64,000 bases of DNA from DATJSJ01 sp035504175 (lineage in GTDB: Bacteria; Pseudomonadota; Alphaproteobacteria; Acetobacterales; Acetobacteraceae), in NCBI GenBank assembly GCA_035504175.1, contig DATJSJ010000199.1, forward strand, positions 14,022-78,021, read 5' to 3'. The notes beneath the pieces are model-generated. The model was given only the letters and a program-made list of their open reading frames with translations. It was not told where the DNA came from and did no database searches. This document shows positions 26,101 to 35,983 of the stretch, piece after piece. The first letter of the stretch is position 1, and each line of letters opens with the position of its first letter. The position numbers and the translations under genes were made by a program.

Positions 26101-26649
26101 CTAGCCGTTCCGCCAGACCACGATCCGCGCCGCGCCGTGGGCGCGTTCCGCCAGCGGTGCCATCCCCTCGGGCAGCGGATCGGCACGACCGAGCTCGGCC
26201 GCGATCACCGTGTCAGGCGCGATCCACCCGGCGCGGGCCAGTGCCGCCACCGCCGGCGCCAGCAGCGCGGCGCCATAAGGCGGATCGAGCAAGGCGAGGC
26301 CGCACGCCTCACCGCGTGGCGGATGCAGCGCATCGCCGACGATCACCCGCGCCCGGTCGGCTGCCCGGCAGGCGGCAATATTGGCGCGCAGCGCCGCCAG
26401 CGCCGCCGAGTCGCGCTCGAGGAAGGTGGCCTGCGCCGCGCCGCGCGACAGCGCCTCAAGGCCCAGCGCGCCGCTGCCGGCAAACGCGTCCAGCACCCGC
26501 GCCGCCTCGAACAGCGCCCGGCCGCCCCATGGCGCGTGCAGCAGCATGTCGAACAGGGCCTGGCGCACCCGGTCGGCGGTCGGTCTCGTGGCACTCCCGG
26601 CCGGCGCGACCAGGCGACGCCCCCGCCAGGCGCCGGCGATGATCCGCAC
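26101..26649 (-). CDS. rsmD: 16S rRNA (guanine966-N2)-methyltransferase RsmD
   Basis: A 182-residue SAM-dependent methyltransferase modifying G966 of 16S rRNA. The order of motifs is standard: MRIIAGAWRGRRL start, TRPTADRVRQALFDML, SAM-binding VLDAFAGSGALGLEALSRG and catalytic LDPPYG (Asp122-Gly126 region). GTG start. It follows rluB by 9 nt; the pairing of rsmD with an RluB-type gene is common in alphaproteobacteria. Confidence 0.95.
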   Translation of the reverse strand: MRIIAGAWRGRRLVAPAGSATRPTADRVRQALFDMLLHAPWGGRALFEAARVLDAFAGSGALGLEALSRGAAQATFLERDSAALAALRANIAACRAADRARVIVGDALHPPRGEACGLALLDPPYGAALLAPAVAALARAGWIAPDTVIAAELGRADPLPEGMAPLAERAHGAARIVVWRNG

Positions 26650-26658
26650 CGCGTCGCG

Positions 26659-27401
<743 letters not shown>

Positions 27402-27405
<4 letters not shown>

Positions 27406-28121
27406 CGCGCGGCGTCGATCAGTGCGTCGAAGATGCGGCGATCGCCCGGATCGATCAGGAACTCCGGATGCCACTGCACGCCGAGGCAGAAGCGCCGGCC
27501 CGGCGCCTCGATCGCCTCGATCACGCCGTCCGCCGCGACGGCACTCACAACCCCCGCCGGCCCGGGATCGCGCACCGCCTGGTGATGCGCGGAGTTCACC
27601 TGCATCGCCGCGGCGCCGACGATCCGATGCAGCAGCGAGCCCTGGGCGATCTTTATTGCGTGCCCGGCTTCGTGGCGCGGGTTGGGCTGCTCGTGCGCCA
27701 GCGCCTCGGCGACCGAATCGGGAATGTGCTGGATCAGCGTGCCGCCGAGCGCCACGGCCAGAACCTGCTCTCCGCCGCAAATCCCGAGGCAGGGCTTGTC
27801 GCGCGCGAGCGCGCCCCGCACCAGTGCGAGCTCCGCCGCGGTTCGGTCCGCCTTCAGCGTCACCGTCGCGTGCCGCCCGGCCTCGCCGTACAGGGCGGGG
27901 TCGATGTCGAAGGCGCCGCCGGTCACCACCAGCGCGTCCAGCCGGTCGAGCCAGTCCGCCGCCAACGCCGGATCGTGCGGCAGCGCGACCGGCAGGCCGC
28001 CGGAAGCGGCGATCGCCTCGGCGTAGTTCGCGCGCAGCGCGTACCAGGGATAGCGCGACCAGCCGCCGGACGGCTCCGCGTCCAGGGTGACGCCGATCAG
28101 CGGTCTCGATCCGGCTGGCAT
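27402..28121 (-). CDS. Class-I glutamine-amidotransferase-like hydrolase (peptidase C26 / PuuD type)
   Basis: A 239-residue gamma-glutamyl hydrolase-like protein. The catalytic Cys sits in CLGICGGEQVLAVALGG, the His/Glu pair in LGVQWHPEFL, and VTGGAFDIDPALYGE is the conserved Gly-rich loop. PuuD-type members cleave gamma-glutamyl-GABA; with no polyamine genes here the substrate is uncertain. Start at ATG 28121. It is divergent from tadA with only 46 bp between starts, so both promoters overlap, and it is coupled to rluB. Confidence 0.88.
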
Positions 28122-28167
28122 GGGGCGCTTGCTAGACCGGCGCCGCGTGGGGCGGCAAGAAGCGGCG

Positions 28168-28623
28168 ATGACGCCGATGGAGATCGCGCTGGCCGAGGCT
28201 CGGGACGCCGCCGCGCGCGGCGAGGTGCCGGTCGGCGCCGTGGTGGTCGATGCCGAGGGCCGCGTGATCGCCCGCGCCGGCAATCGGGTGCAGGAATGCG
28301 GCGATGCCAGTGCGCATGCCGAGCTGCTGGCGCTGCGCGAGGCCGCCCGGGTCCTCGGCGCGCCGCGCCTGCCGGAATGCGACCTCGTGGCGACGCTGGA
28401 GCCCTGCCCGATGTGCGCCGCCGCCGCGGCGCTGTTCCGCGTCCGGCGGGTGGTGTTCGGCGCCTATGATCCGAAGGGCGGCGGCATCGAGCATGGGCCA
28501 CGGGTGTTCGCCGCCCCGGGCTGTCTGCACCGGCCGGAGGTGCTGGGGGGCGTGCGGGAAAGCGACAGCGCCGCCCTGCTCAAGCGGTTTTTCGCCGCGC
28601 TGCGCGATCGCACGGAATCGTAG
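28168..28623 (+). CDS. tadA: tRNA-specific adenosine deaminase TadA
   Basis: A 151-residue zinc deaminase converting the wobble adenosine of tRNA-Arg(ACG) to inosine. Zinc and catalytic residues are in HAE (50-52) and PCPMC (Cys80, Cys83); ARGEVPVGAVVVD and FGAYDPKGG also match. The ATG at 28168 puts the start directly at the first helix; an earlier in-frame ATG would overlap the divergent gene. Essential in most bacteria. Confidence 0.96.
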   Translation: MTPMEIALAEARDAAARGEVPVGAVVVDAEGRVIARAGNRVQECGDASAHAELLALREAARVLGAPRLPECDLVATLEPCPMCAAAAALFRVRRVVFGAYDPKGGGIEHGPRVFAAPGCLHRPEVLGGVRESDSAALLKRFFAALRDRTES

Positions 28624-28650
28624 CCGGCGCGATTCTCCTTGTTTTGCGTG

Positions 28651-28685
28651 CCGCCGGCCGCCGCGAGCGGTCGCACGGCCGGCGG
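28651..28685. terminator. Long hairpin between convergent tadA and coiled-coil gene
   Basis: CCGCCGGCCG (28651-28660) pairs perfectly with 28676-28685, and an inner CCG-CGAG-CGG can add to the stem. It lies 27 bp after tadA. No T-run follows on either strand, so it may be a factor-independent-like hairpin or merely an mRNA end stabiliser. Confidence 0.4.
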
Positions 28686-28825
28686 TGGCCTTGCGCCGTA
28701 GCCCTGCCCTCGTGCTGCTCATCGCCACAACGCTCGCGTGCTGTTCGACTGGGGCGTGGTCGCGGCGGTGGCCTGCCTCGGGTCGGACGGCCGAACACCG
28801 ATCCCGGCGCACCCATGCGGCGAAA

Positions 28826-30025
28826 TCAGGCGACGCTGTATTCGGCCGTGGTCGGAAGCGATTGCGGTTCGGGTTCGCTCCCCGCCGGCGGCTTCGGCTC
28901 GGCTGGGGGCGCCGGAGAAATGGGCGGCGCCTCGCCCCTCGCCCCGATGGCGGTGCCGCGCGGCTCGATGCGCACCGGGGCGGCGAAGCCGCATTCGACC
29001 CGGGCGAATTGCAGCAGCCGGTCGAGATCGCGGTAGCGCCGGTCGCTGCGGTTGCGAAAGGTGCGCAGCACGCGATAGCCCCGGCTCCAGCTAGCATTGA
29101 CGTAGGCGAGGTAGGTGCGCTCGGTCCCGTCGCCCTGCTCGACGATGGTGAAGCCGATGATGCGCCCGCCGCGGTTGAGCCCCTCGCGAATCTCGGCCTC
29201 CGTCAGCCCGCCGGCCTCCGCCGCGGCCGGGCCGGCATCTCCCCGGATGGCGTCACCCTCGGGGACGCGATCCGGCGCACCGGCGGCCGCCTGGCGGTAG
29301 AGCGCATCGAGATAGACCGACAGGGCCGTTTCGATGAATTCCTGATCCCCCGGCTCGAACGGCCGGTTGATGTTCACCTGGCTGCGGTTGCCGATCAGCA
29401 GCGCGTGGCCGGTGCGCGCATCGTACGACCACAGCAGGTAGGGCAGGCCCAGCAGCGCCGCCATGTCGTCGCCCGCGGGATCGCGACGCAGCCGGTCGGC
29501 GGTGTAGAGGAAAGGCGGCGGCCGCCGGATCCGGGCGACGCCGCCCTCGGGCGGCTCCGGATGGCCGATCGCGCACAGACAGGTGAAGCGGCCGCCGCCA
29601 ATCGGCCGCTCGCCCAGCAGCATCGCGCGGTCGCAGATCGCATTCTCGACGATCAGGTCCAGCGTCGCCCGACGGATCTCGGCGGCCGAACCGCCGAGAT
29701 CGGCGAGCCGGTAGACCTCGCGCACCAGCCGGACGATGGTCCGGCTGCGGCGCGCATCCCGATGCGCCTGGCTCTGCTCCTCCTGCAGCCGGAGCAGTCG
29801 CGCGCCGAGGTCGTTGCATTCCCGGCGATAGTAAAGCAGCTCGCGCTCGAGCCGCGTGCGGGGGTCGAGCAGATCACTCACGGCATCCGTCCCCGGAGGG
29901 AGGTTTGCCGACCCGGACACCGCTCGTCGCGCATGGGCGTCGAAGGTCATGGCCGACCGCTGCACCCCTGCCCAGGCGCCGATATCGACCCGCGGGCCGG
30001 CGTCGCTCAACGCGGCATCGCTCAC
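28826..30025 (-). CDS. Uncharacterised coiled-coil protein with GAF-like domain
   Basis: A 399-residue soluble protein. Residues ~55-105 form a coiled coil (LERELLYYRRECNDLGARLL onward). Residues ~110-240 resemble a GAF-type sensor fold: an IVENAICDRAMLLGE strand-helix and, at the end, FIETALSVYLDALYRQAAA as a closing helix. A third part (LTEAEIREGLNRGGRIIG... YRVLRTFRNRSDRRYRDLDRLL) is unfamiliar, and the tail is Pro-rich. No output domain is visible. GTG start at 30025, beside an out-of-frame ATG. It is divergent from the 123-residue gene. The GAF reading is an inference from pattern. Confidence 0.78.
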   Translation of the reverse strand: MSDAALSDAGPRVDIGAWAGVQRSAMTFDAHARRAVSGSANLPPGTDAVSDLLDPRTRLERELLYYRRECNDLGARLLRLQEEQSQAHRDARRSRTIVRLVREVYRLADLGGSAAEIRRATLDLIVENAICDRAMLLGERPIGGGRFTCLCAIGHPEPPEGGVARIRRPPPFLYTADRLRRDPAGDDMAALLGLPYLLWSYDARTGHALLIGNRSQVNINRPFEPGDQEFIETALSVYLDALYRQAAAGAPDRVPEGDAIRGDAGPAAAEAGGLTEAEIREGLNRGGRIIGFTIVEQGDGTERTYLAYVNASWSRGYRVLRTFRNRSDRRYRDLDRLLQFARVECGFAAPVRIEPRGTAIGARGEAPPISPAPPAEPKPPAGSEPEPQSLPTTAEYSVA

Positions 30026-30170
30026 ATTTTGGTGATATCAAGGCCGCACCCGGTGGAACACCGCCCGATCCCGGGGCGGCTCGCAAAGATGAATGTGTCG
30101 TCGCGTCAGGAGAGAGATTACAATCCCGCTCTCCTCAACCGCGACAGGCACTCAGTTGCCAGGAGCGAAT

Positions 30171-30542
30171 ATGCAATTTCTCTCGGACCGCGTCCAGTTC
30201 CCGGTTCGCCGGCGCCGGCCGAACCGGTACGAGCAATGGGTCGAGGCGCCCGGGACGATGCGGCGGGGATGGCCCGAGGCGTCGGGCTTTTCACCGGAGG
30301 AGGTGCTGGTGGCGCGCGCCTGGTCGCAGGCCCAGGCGCCCTGGGGGTTGCGGGCCGTGGTGCAGGAGAATGCGGCGGGGCAGCCGCACCTGCTGGAGAT
30401 CTACGGCGCGCCCGACCATCCGGTGCCGGACTGGATCGTCTACCCGGTGGCGAGCGGCCTGCAGACCGACGAATTCTCGGGCGAGAGCAGCGTGCACGGC
30501 TCGCTGCATGCGGCGCTGTCGGCGATCGCGCCCCTGTCCTGA
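30171..30542 (+). CDS. Small uncharacterised protein
   Basis: A 123-residue soluble protein I do not recognise. It is rich in Trp/Pro and Arg near the start (RVQFPVRRRRPNRYEQWVEA) and has EIYGAPDHPVPDWIVYPV in the middle. AGGAG at 30161-30165 sets the ATG at 30171. Its leader holds a 7-bp inverted repeat (AGGAGAG 30108-30114 with CTCTCCT 30129-30135). It shares a divergent promoter region with the coiled-coil gene and precedes the UDP-glucuronate decarboxylase gene by 167 bp. Confidence 0.75.
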   Translation: MQFLSDRVQFPVRRRRPNRYEQWVEAPGTMRRGWPEASGFSPEEVLVARAWSQAQAPWGLRAVVQENAAGQPHLLEIYGAPDHPVPDWIVYPVASGLQTDEFSGESSVHGSLHAALSAIAPLS

Positions 30543-30709
30543 GGCCTGGGTCGGCTGACGCCGGTTTCCTGACACGAGGCGGCGGCTGAACCACCCGTCT
30601 GCGGCGGGAGGTTGTGCTCGACGCGGCCGGGTCGGAAGCGTCACTATGACGCCGTCCGGCACCGCCAGGATGGCCGGGACGTCGGCGACGATTTGGAGAT
30701 CTGCGCGCC

Positions 30710-31690
30710 ATGAGGAACCCGCTGAGCAAGCGCGTGCTGGTCACCGGCGGTGCCGGCTTCCTCGGCTCGCATCTGTGCGAACGCCTGGTCGGCGAGGGCC
30801 ACGAGGTGCTGTGCGTCGACAACTACTTCACCGGCCGGCGCGACAACATCGGCACGCTGCTGCAGAAGCCGAATTTCGAGATCCTGCGCCACGACATCAC
30901 CTTCCCGCTCTTTGTCGAGGTCGACGAGATCTACAACCTCGCCTGCCCGGCCTCGCCGATCCACTATCAGTTCGACCCGGTGCAGACGACCAAGACGAGC
31001 GTGGTCGGTGCGATCAACATGCTCGGCCTGACCAAGCGGGTGAAGGCGCGCATCCTGCAGGCCTCGACCAGCGAGGTGTACGGCGACCCGACCGTGCATC
31101 CGCAGACCGAGGACTACCGCGGCAACGTCAATCCGCTCGGCCCGCGCGCCTGCTACGACGAAGGCAAGCGCTGCGCCGAGACGCTGTTCTTCGACTATCA
31201 CCGCCAGCACAAGGTGCGCATCAAAGTCGTGCGCATCTTCAACACCTATGGCCCGCGGATGCATCCGCAGGACGGCCGCGTGGTCTCCAACTTCATCGTG
31301 CAGGCGCTGCGCGGCGAGGACATCACCGTCTACGGCGACGGCAGCCAGACCCGCGCCTTCTGCTACGTCGATGACCTGATCGAGGGCTTCGTGCGCATGA
31401 TGGCGACGGATGACGAGGTGACCGGTCCGGTCAATCTCGGCAACCCGCACGAGATTCCGGTGCGCGAGCTCGCCGAGCGGATCATCGCGCTGACCGGTTC
31501 GCGCTCGCAGCTCGTCTACCGGCCGCTGCCGCAGGACGATCCGATGCAGCGCTGCCCGGACATCTCCCGCGCGCAGGCGCTGCTCGACTGGCAGCCGCGC
31601 GTGCCGCTGGAGGATGGGTTGAAACAGACCATCGTCTATTTCGACCGGCTGCTCAGCGATCCGGCCCCGGTTTCCGCGTCCGGCGGCTGA
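30710..31690 (+). CDS. UDP-glucuronate decarboxylase (UDP-xylose synthase) type SDR
   Basis: A 326-residue extended SDR that, by family, oxidises and decarboxylates UDP-glucuronate to UDP-xylose for polysaccharide or LPS synthesis. NAD site [15 protein letters not shown], catalytic Tyr-Lys in YDEGKR with STSEVYGDP, and family hallmarks [13 protein letters not shown] and [18 protein letters not shown]. Length fits. It is a single gene; no other sugar-nucleotide genes adjoin, though a GT2 gene lies 6 kb away. Confidence 0.94.
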   Translation: MRNPLSKRVLVTGGAGFLGSHLCERLVGEGHEVLCVDNYFTGRRDNIGTLLQKPNFEILRHDITFPLFVEVDEIYNLACPASPIHYQFDPVQTTKTSVVGAINMLGLTKRVKARILQASTSEVYGDPTVHPQTEDYRGNVNPLGPRACYDEGKRCAETLFFDYHRQHKVRIKVVRIFNTYGPRMHPQDGRVVSNFIVQALRGEDITVYGDGSQTRAFCYVDDLIEGFVRMMATDDEVTGPVNLGNPHEIPVRELAERIIALTGSRSQLVYRPLPQDDPMQRCPDISRAQALLDWQPRVPLEDGLKQTIVYFDRLLSDPAPVSASGG

Positions 31691-31706
31691 CGCAACCGGG
31701 CGGCGC

Positions 31707-33188
31707 CTATGGCGAAAGCGGGCAGGAGCCCGGATCGTCGCACCGCGGCGGCCTCGCCAGCGTCGTCGCCATGAGCGGCGCCGAGAACGGTCCGGACACG
31801 CCGCCCGCCAGCGGGCGCACCCGATAGACGTACGACGCGTTCGGTACCAGGCCGGCATCGGCGAAGCTCGGCCCTGGGACGGTCGCCACCGACTGCGGCG
31901 CGGCGCCTGACGCGGCGCCCCGCTCCACCTCGTACTCCGCGGCGCCGGGCACCGGCGTCCAGGCGAGGTCGATCGCCGTGTCCGACCGGTCATTGACCAG
32001 CACCGCCGGCGCGGCCAATGCGGTCTCCGATGCAGGCGGCGCCGGAGGCTGATAGCCGGCGGTCAGCCGGTCCAGCATCGCCTTGATCGCGGCGATCTGC
32101 GGCGCCGCCTTGGTCGCGTAGCGCGGCTCGAGCGGACTGGCGTCCGTATAGCCGAACCAGTCCCAGCAGCCTTGCGGATTGAAAGGCATGACGGTCGCAC
32201 GCGCCTGCGGATACAGCACGACGATACCATTGCTGTCCGCCCATTCGTTGTACCCGGCATGCAGAACGTAATCGCGGCCGATCGTTGCCACGCCCTGCAG
32301 GCAGCCATGCAGAGCGATGTGCACCCGGCAGGCTTGCATCGCGGCGCAAGCGGCGGGGATGTAGGCGTAGCCGGTCGCGTCCAACCCGACCGCCGCCGGA
32401 TCGCGGCCCGGCGCGAATGCTGCCTGGGCGAAGGCGAGCAGGTGCCCGGTCAGCGGCGCGGCACCGGGCGGATGCAACGCGCCGTAGATGTGCTGCAGCA
32501 GGATCCCCGCCTGGTCGTAGTTGCAATCATTGATGTAGTGCCCGCCATTGAACGTGCAGGCCGCGCCGTAATCGGCGGTGACCTGGGCGTGACCGGCACC
32601 GATCGCCGTCTGCTCGAACAGCGCGCCGCGATGATCGGGGCCGAGATAATGCGCGTAGTAGCGGGCGAGCGCGTCGACGATCGGACGCAGCACCACATCA
32701 TCGTTATAGCCGCTGAACAGATAGATGCGCTGCGCGGCGATGCCGGCGGTGGCGTCGATCGCATCGGATGCCACCCAGCGATCCGTATCGCGGATCAGCG
32801 TCGGCAGATCGGGGCCCTCCGGGGCGTCGAGCATGCAATCGCTGAGCGCCGTCGCGGTCGAGCCCTGCGCGCAGAAATAGGGGCCGCCGGCGATCGCGCC
32901 GACGCCGGTCACGATCGATGACCAGGCGACGCCGAACTGCACCGCCATGAACGCGCCCGAGGAAATGCCGGAGACCGAGGTCTGGCGGAGATCGGCGTTG
33001 AGCGCCGGCAGCGCCGCGTCGCCGCTCCGTGCCTCCGCGCGGGCGAAGCCGATGACGAGCAGAACCGATGCAACGCCCGCGACGAGACAGTGCCGCCAGG
33101 CTGCGCCTCCGGCGTTGTACCGGCCGCGCCCCGGCTTGGCGCGGCCCGGTGCGCCTGTCGGCGCCTCGCGATCTGCGGCGATGGGCAT
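31707..33188 (-). CDS. Secreted PHB-depolymerase-like esterase with fibronectin-III tail
   Basis: A 493-residue alpha/beta hydrolase of the short-chain polyhydroxyalkanoate depolymerase type. A long N-region precedes a hydrophobic export segment (CLVAGVASVLLVIGFARAEA, residues ~34-53). The lipase box is GISSG with nucleophile Ser76. HIALHGCLQG forms the oxyanion region, and FNPQGCWDWFGY follows. Many Cys suggest disulfides. Residues ~390-480 form a fibronectin type-III-like domain (IDLAWTPVPGAAEYEVERG), a usual linker in such enzymes; no clear polymer-binding domain follows. Probably secreted or periplasmic, degrading PHB or short oligomers. Confidence 0.87.
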   Translation of the reverse strand: MPIAADREAPTGAPGRAKPGRGRYNAGGAAWRHCLVAGVASVLLVIGFARAEARSGDAALPALNADLRQTSVSGISSGAFMAVQFGVAWSSIVTGVGAIAGGPYFCAQGSTATALSDCMLDAPEGPDLPTLIRDTDRWVASDAIDATAGIAAQRIYLFSGYNDDVVLRPIVDALARYYAHYLGPDHRGALFEQTAIGAGHAQVTADYGAACTFNGGHYINDCNYDQAGILLQHIYGALHPPGAAPLTGHLLAFAQAAFAPGRDPAAVGLDATGYAYIPAACAAMQACRVHIALHGCLQGVATIGRDYVLHAGYNEWADSNGIVVLYPQARATVMPFNPQGCWDWFGYTDASPLEPRYATKAAPQIAAIKAMLDRLTAGYQPPAPPASETALAAPAVLVNDRSDTAIDLAWTPVPGAAEYEVERGAASGAAPQSVATVPGPSFADAGLVPNASYVYRVRPLAGGVSGPFSAPLMATTLARPPRCDDPGSCPLSP

Positions 33189-33413
33189 GGTGGCAGCCTC
33201 CCCTCCGCACCGGTGCGATCGTCGCTGCGGCGCAACAGAAATCTGGCGCGGCGGCCTCCCGGCCCGGCGTGATCCGTTTCACAGCGGCTGACGCAACGCC
33301 GGCGCACGACCGCCGGGCGCGTCGTCAGCCGGACGCAATCCGGCCTGGCCGGCAGCCCTCTCATCCGGTCCGACCAGGCCGGCTCGCGGCCGCCGTGCCG
33401 GGCGCGAATCCCG

Positions 33414-34190
33414 TCAGTACGGCATCTCCCCGCCGTCGACGTTGATCGACTGGCCGCGGATGATCTCCGCCGCGTCCGACAGCAGGAAGGCAACGACGCG
33501 GCCGACCTCGAGGGGGCGGATATGCCGCCCCAGTTGCGCCGGCACCATGCGGGCCAGCAACGCCTCGGCGGGCACTCTCTGGCGCGGCGAGAGAAAGTCG
33601 GCGACGCCCGCCAGCATCGGCGTCAGCACGCTGCCCGGACAGACCGCGTTGACGTTGATCCGCTGCGGCGCCCACTCCGCCGCCAGCGCCCGCGTCAGGC
33701 TGATCACCGCCGCCTTGCTGGCATTGTACGCCGCCATGTTGGGAAACCCGACCTTGCCGGCATTGGACGCGATATTGACGATGCGGCCCGGCCGGCCGGC
33801 GCCGATCAGATGACGCGCCAGCGCCTGGCAGCAGAGGAACAGCCCCGCGACATTGACCGCGAACTGCGCATCGAAGGCCGCGCGATCCGCCTCCAGCGCC
33901 GGCCCCATCGCGATCACGCCGGCATTGTTCACCAGCCCGTCGACTTGCCCGAACCGCTCGGCCGCCGCCGCGACGAAGCGGCGCACCGCCTCGGCATCGC
34001 CGACATCGGCGGCAACCGCCAGGCTGCGGCTGCCGCCCGGATCGAGCCGCGCCGCCGTCTGTCGTACCGGGTCGGCCTGGAGATCGCACAGCGCAACCGA
34101 CGCGCCTTGCTCGAGCAGCGCCTCGGCGATGCCGATGCCGAGCCCGCTGCCGGCGCCGGTGACCAGGAAGATGCGGTCCTGGAGGATCAT
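33414..34190 (-). CDS. Short-chain dehydrogenase/reductase (second of a pair)
   Basis: A 258-residue classical SDR: cofactor motif TGAGSGLGIGI, Asp after the second strand (CDLQAD, suggesting NAD), NNAGV, catalytic Ser in NIASNAG, and YNASK. It starts 11 nt after the preceding SDR and is last in an operon psuG-kinase-SDR-SDR. The substrate is unknown; location suggests a step on the sugar or base side of pseudouridine catabolism, or on a compound processed by the same kinase. Confidence 0.9.
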   Translation of the reverse strand: MILQDRIFLVTGAGSGLGIGIAEALLEQGASVALCDLQADPVRQTAARLDPGGSRSLAVAADVGDAEAVRRFVAAAAERFGQVDGLVNNAGVIAMGPALEADRAAFDAQFAVNVAGLFLCCQALARHLIGAGRPGRIVNIASNAGKVGFPNMAAYNASKAAVISLTRALAAEWAPQRINVNAVCPGSVLTPMLAGVADFLSPRQRVPAEALLARMVPAQLGRHIRPLEVGRVVAFLLSDAAEIIRGQSINVDGGEMPY

Positions 34191-34201
34191 CGACGCCGGC
34201 C

Positions 34202-34981
34202 TCAGTAGCTGGGATGCGCGGTGACGCCGCCGTCCACGGTCAGCACCGCGCCGGTGACGAAGCGCGCGGCGGGCGAGCAGAGGAACAGGCAGGCATCCGC
34301 CACGTCGTCGTCCCGGCCGACACGGCCGAGCGGCGCATGCGCCAGCCAGCGGGCGACCCCCTCCGGCCAAGCCTGGTCCAGCCCCTCGCGCCAGATCAGC
34401 CCGGGCGCCACCGCATTGACGCGGATGCCGAGCGGCCCGAGTTCCAGCGCCGCGGCACGGGTGAACATCAGCAGCCCCGCCTTGGACGTGCAGTAATGCG
34501 CGTGGGTGAAAGCCGGCTCCAGACCGGAGATCGAAGCGATATTGACGATCGCGCCACCGCCCTGCGCCCGCATCCGCCGCGCCACCGCCTGGGTGCAGCG
34601 GAACGCGCCGCCGAGATTGGCCGCCATCATGGCGTCGAACTCGGCGGTCGGCATCTCCAGCAGCGGCGCATGCGTCTGCCGCGCGGCGTTGTTGATCAGC
34701 GCGTCGATCCGGCCGAACCGCGCCATGGCGGCGTCGACCATCGCCTCGAGCTCGGCATCGACGGTGAGATCGGCGTGCACCGCCAGCGCCCGCGCGCCGA
34801 TCCCGGCCACAACCCGCTCCGCCCCGGCCCGGTCGGAGCGGTAATGCACCACGACCGCCGCTCCCGCCTCGCCGAAGCGCCGTGCCACGCCGGCACCGAT
34901 GCCGCCGCTCGCGCCGGTGACCAGCACCACCCGATCGCGAAAATCCAGCAGCCTCGCCACCGGGGGCGCGATCTCTGTCAT
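34202..34981 (-). CDS. Short-chain dehydrogenase/reductase (first of a pair)
   Basis: A 259-residue classical SDR with TGASGGIGAGVARRF, VVHYRSDR after the second strand (basic, suggesting NADP), NNAARQ, NIASISG and catalytic YCTSK. Its ATG overlaps the stop of the PfkB-kinase gene (ATGA), with GGAAGGAG upstream, so it is translationally coupled. Only about a third of residues appear shared with the next SDR, so they are distinct enzymes, possibly with different cofactors. Confidence 0.9.
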   Translation of the reverse strand: MTEIAPPVARLLDFRDRVVLVTGASGGIGAGVARRFGEAGAAVVVHYRSDRAGAERVVAGIGARALAVHADLTVDAELEAMVDAAMARFGRIDALINNAARQTHAPLLEMPTAEFDAMMAANLGGAFRCTQAVARRMRAQGGGAIVNIASISGLEPAFTHAHYCTSKAGLLMFTRAAALELGPLGIRVNAVAPGLIWREGLDQAWPEGVARWLAHAPLGRVGRDDDVADACLFLCSPAARFVTGAVLTVDGGVTAHPSY

Positions 34982-35940
34982 GCCTCGTCTCCTTCCGCCG
35001 AGGCCGGCCAACCAGCCGGCACCGCCTGCGTCGCATCATCCGGGGGTTGCCCGCCCGGGACCGTCACCGCCGCGGCGCCCGCCGCCACACCCGCCGCGAG
35101 GCACGCCTCGGGCGGAGCGCCGGCCAGCCAAGCGGCAAGGAAGGCGCCGAGCAATGCGTCCCCGGCACCGGTGGCATCAACCGCGGCCACGTCCGGCGCC
35201 GGCTGCGTCCACACGCGCCCGTTCCGCGCCGCGAGCTCGGCCCCCGCCGCCCCGCGCTTGATCACCACCCGATCGTAGCTCGCGAGCAGCGCCGCGCGCT
35301 GCCGCGCCGGCTCGTCCGCGCCCGCCAGCAGCGCCGCCTCGTCCGCGTTGGCGAAGCAGATCGCGGCACCGCGCGTCCACGCCAGGAAGGCCGCCGCGCC
35401 CACCTCCGCCAGGAACCCGGACGAGGCCGCATCCACCGTCACCGGAATACCCCGCCCCCGCGCTGCCCCGGCCAGCGCCAGCACCGCTTGCCGCGGCCCG
35501 GGCGCGAACAACGCATAGCCGGAGAGATGCAGCAGCGCCGCGCCATCCAGCAGGCGCGCGGGCAGATCGGCGCAGGCCAGCTTGGCATTGGCGCCCCGAT
35601 CGGTCAGGAAGCTTCGCTCCCCGTCGGGATCGAGCAGCGTGACGATCGTGCCGGTGGCAAGGCCAGGATCGGCGGTCAGGGCAGGCTCGACGCCCAGGCG
35701 GCGCAGGCGCGCCGCGATCGCCGGCAAGTCGGCGGCGCCGACCCGCGCGGCCAGCCTCGCCCCGACACCGAACCGGGCAAGCCAGGCGGCCTGATTGGCG
35801 CCGGCGCCACCGGGCAGGACGCGGATCACCGCCGCGCGATCCGTCCCCCGACGCAGCGAACCGTCCGGCCGGACGAGAATGTCCGTGATGACATCGCCGA
35901 CAACCAGGGCCAGGGGCTCCGGCCGATCGAACTGCTTCAC
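34978..35940 (-). CDS. psuK: PfkB-family kinase, probably pseudouridine kinase
   Basis: A 320-residue ribokinase-fold kinase with N-terminal VVGDVITDILV, GGAGANQAAWLARFG, and C-terminal catalytic VDATGAGDALLGAFLA. It starts at a GTG (35940), 43 nt after psuG, and overlaps the first SDR gene. Known pseudouridine degradation uses a PfkB kinase to make pseudouridine 5'-phosphate, which PsuG then splits; the linkage here supports that role. Confidence in family is high, in substrate moderate. Confidence 0.85.
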   Translation of the reverse strand: MKQFDRPEPLALVVGDVITDILVRPDGSLRRGTDRAAVIRVLPGGAGANQAAWLARFGVGARLAARVGAADLPAIAARLRRLGVEPALTADPGLATGTIVTLLDPDGERSFLTDRGANAKLACADLPARLLDGAALLHLSGYALFAPGPRQAVLALAGAARGRGIPVTVDAASSGFLAEVGAAAFLAWTRGAAICFANADEAALLAGADEPARQRAALLASYDRVVIKRGAAGAELAARNGRVWTQPAPDVAAVDATGAGDALLGAFLAAWLAGAPPEACLAAGVAAGAAAVTVPGGQPPDDATQAVPAGWPASAEGDEA

Positions 35941-35983
35941 GGTTCGATCCCGCCCGGGCCGCTCCGCCCCGGATCGCACAGAT

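Noticed and set aside
33414..35039. A continuous 541-codon frame that might suggest a fused SDR protein
   Set aside because: Only its last part is the second SDR; the rest is an out-of-frame shadow of the first SDR, which has its own start, stop and all motifs in another frame.
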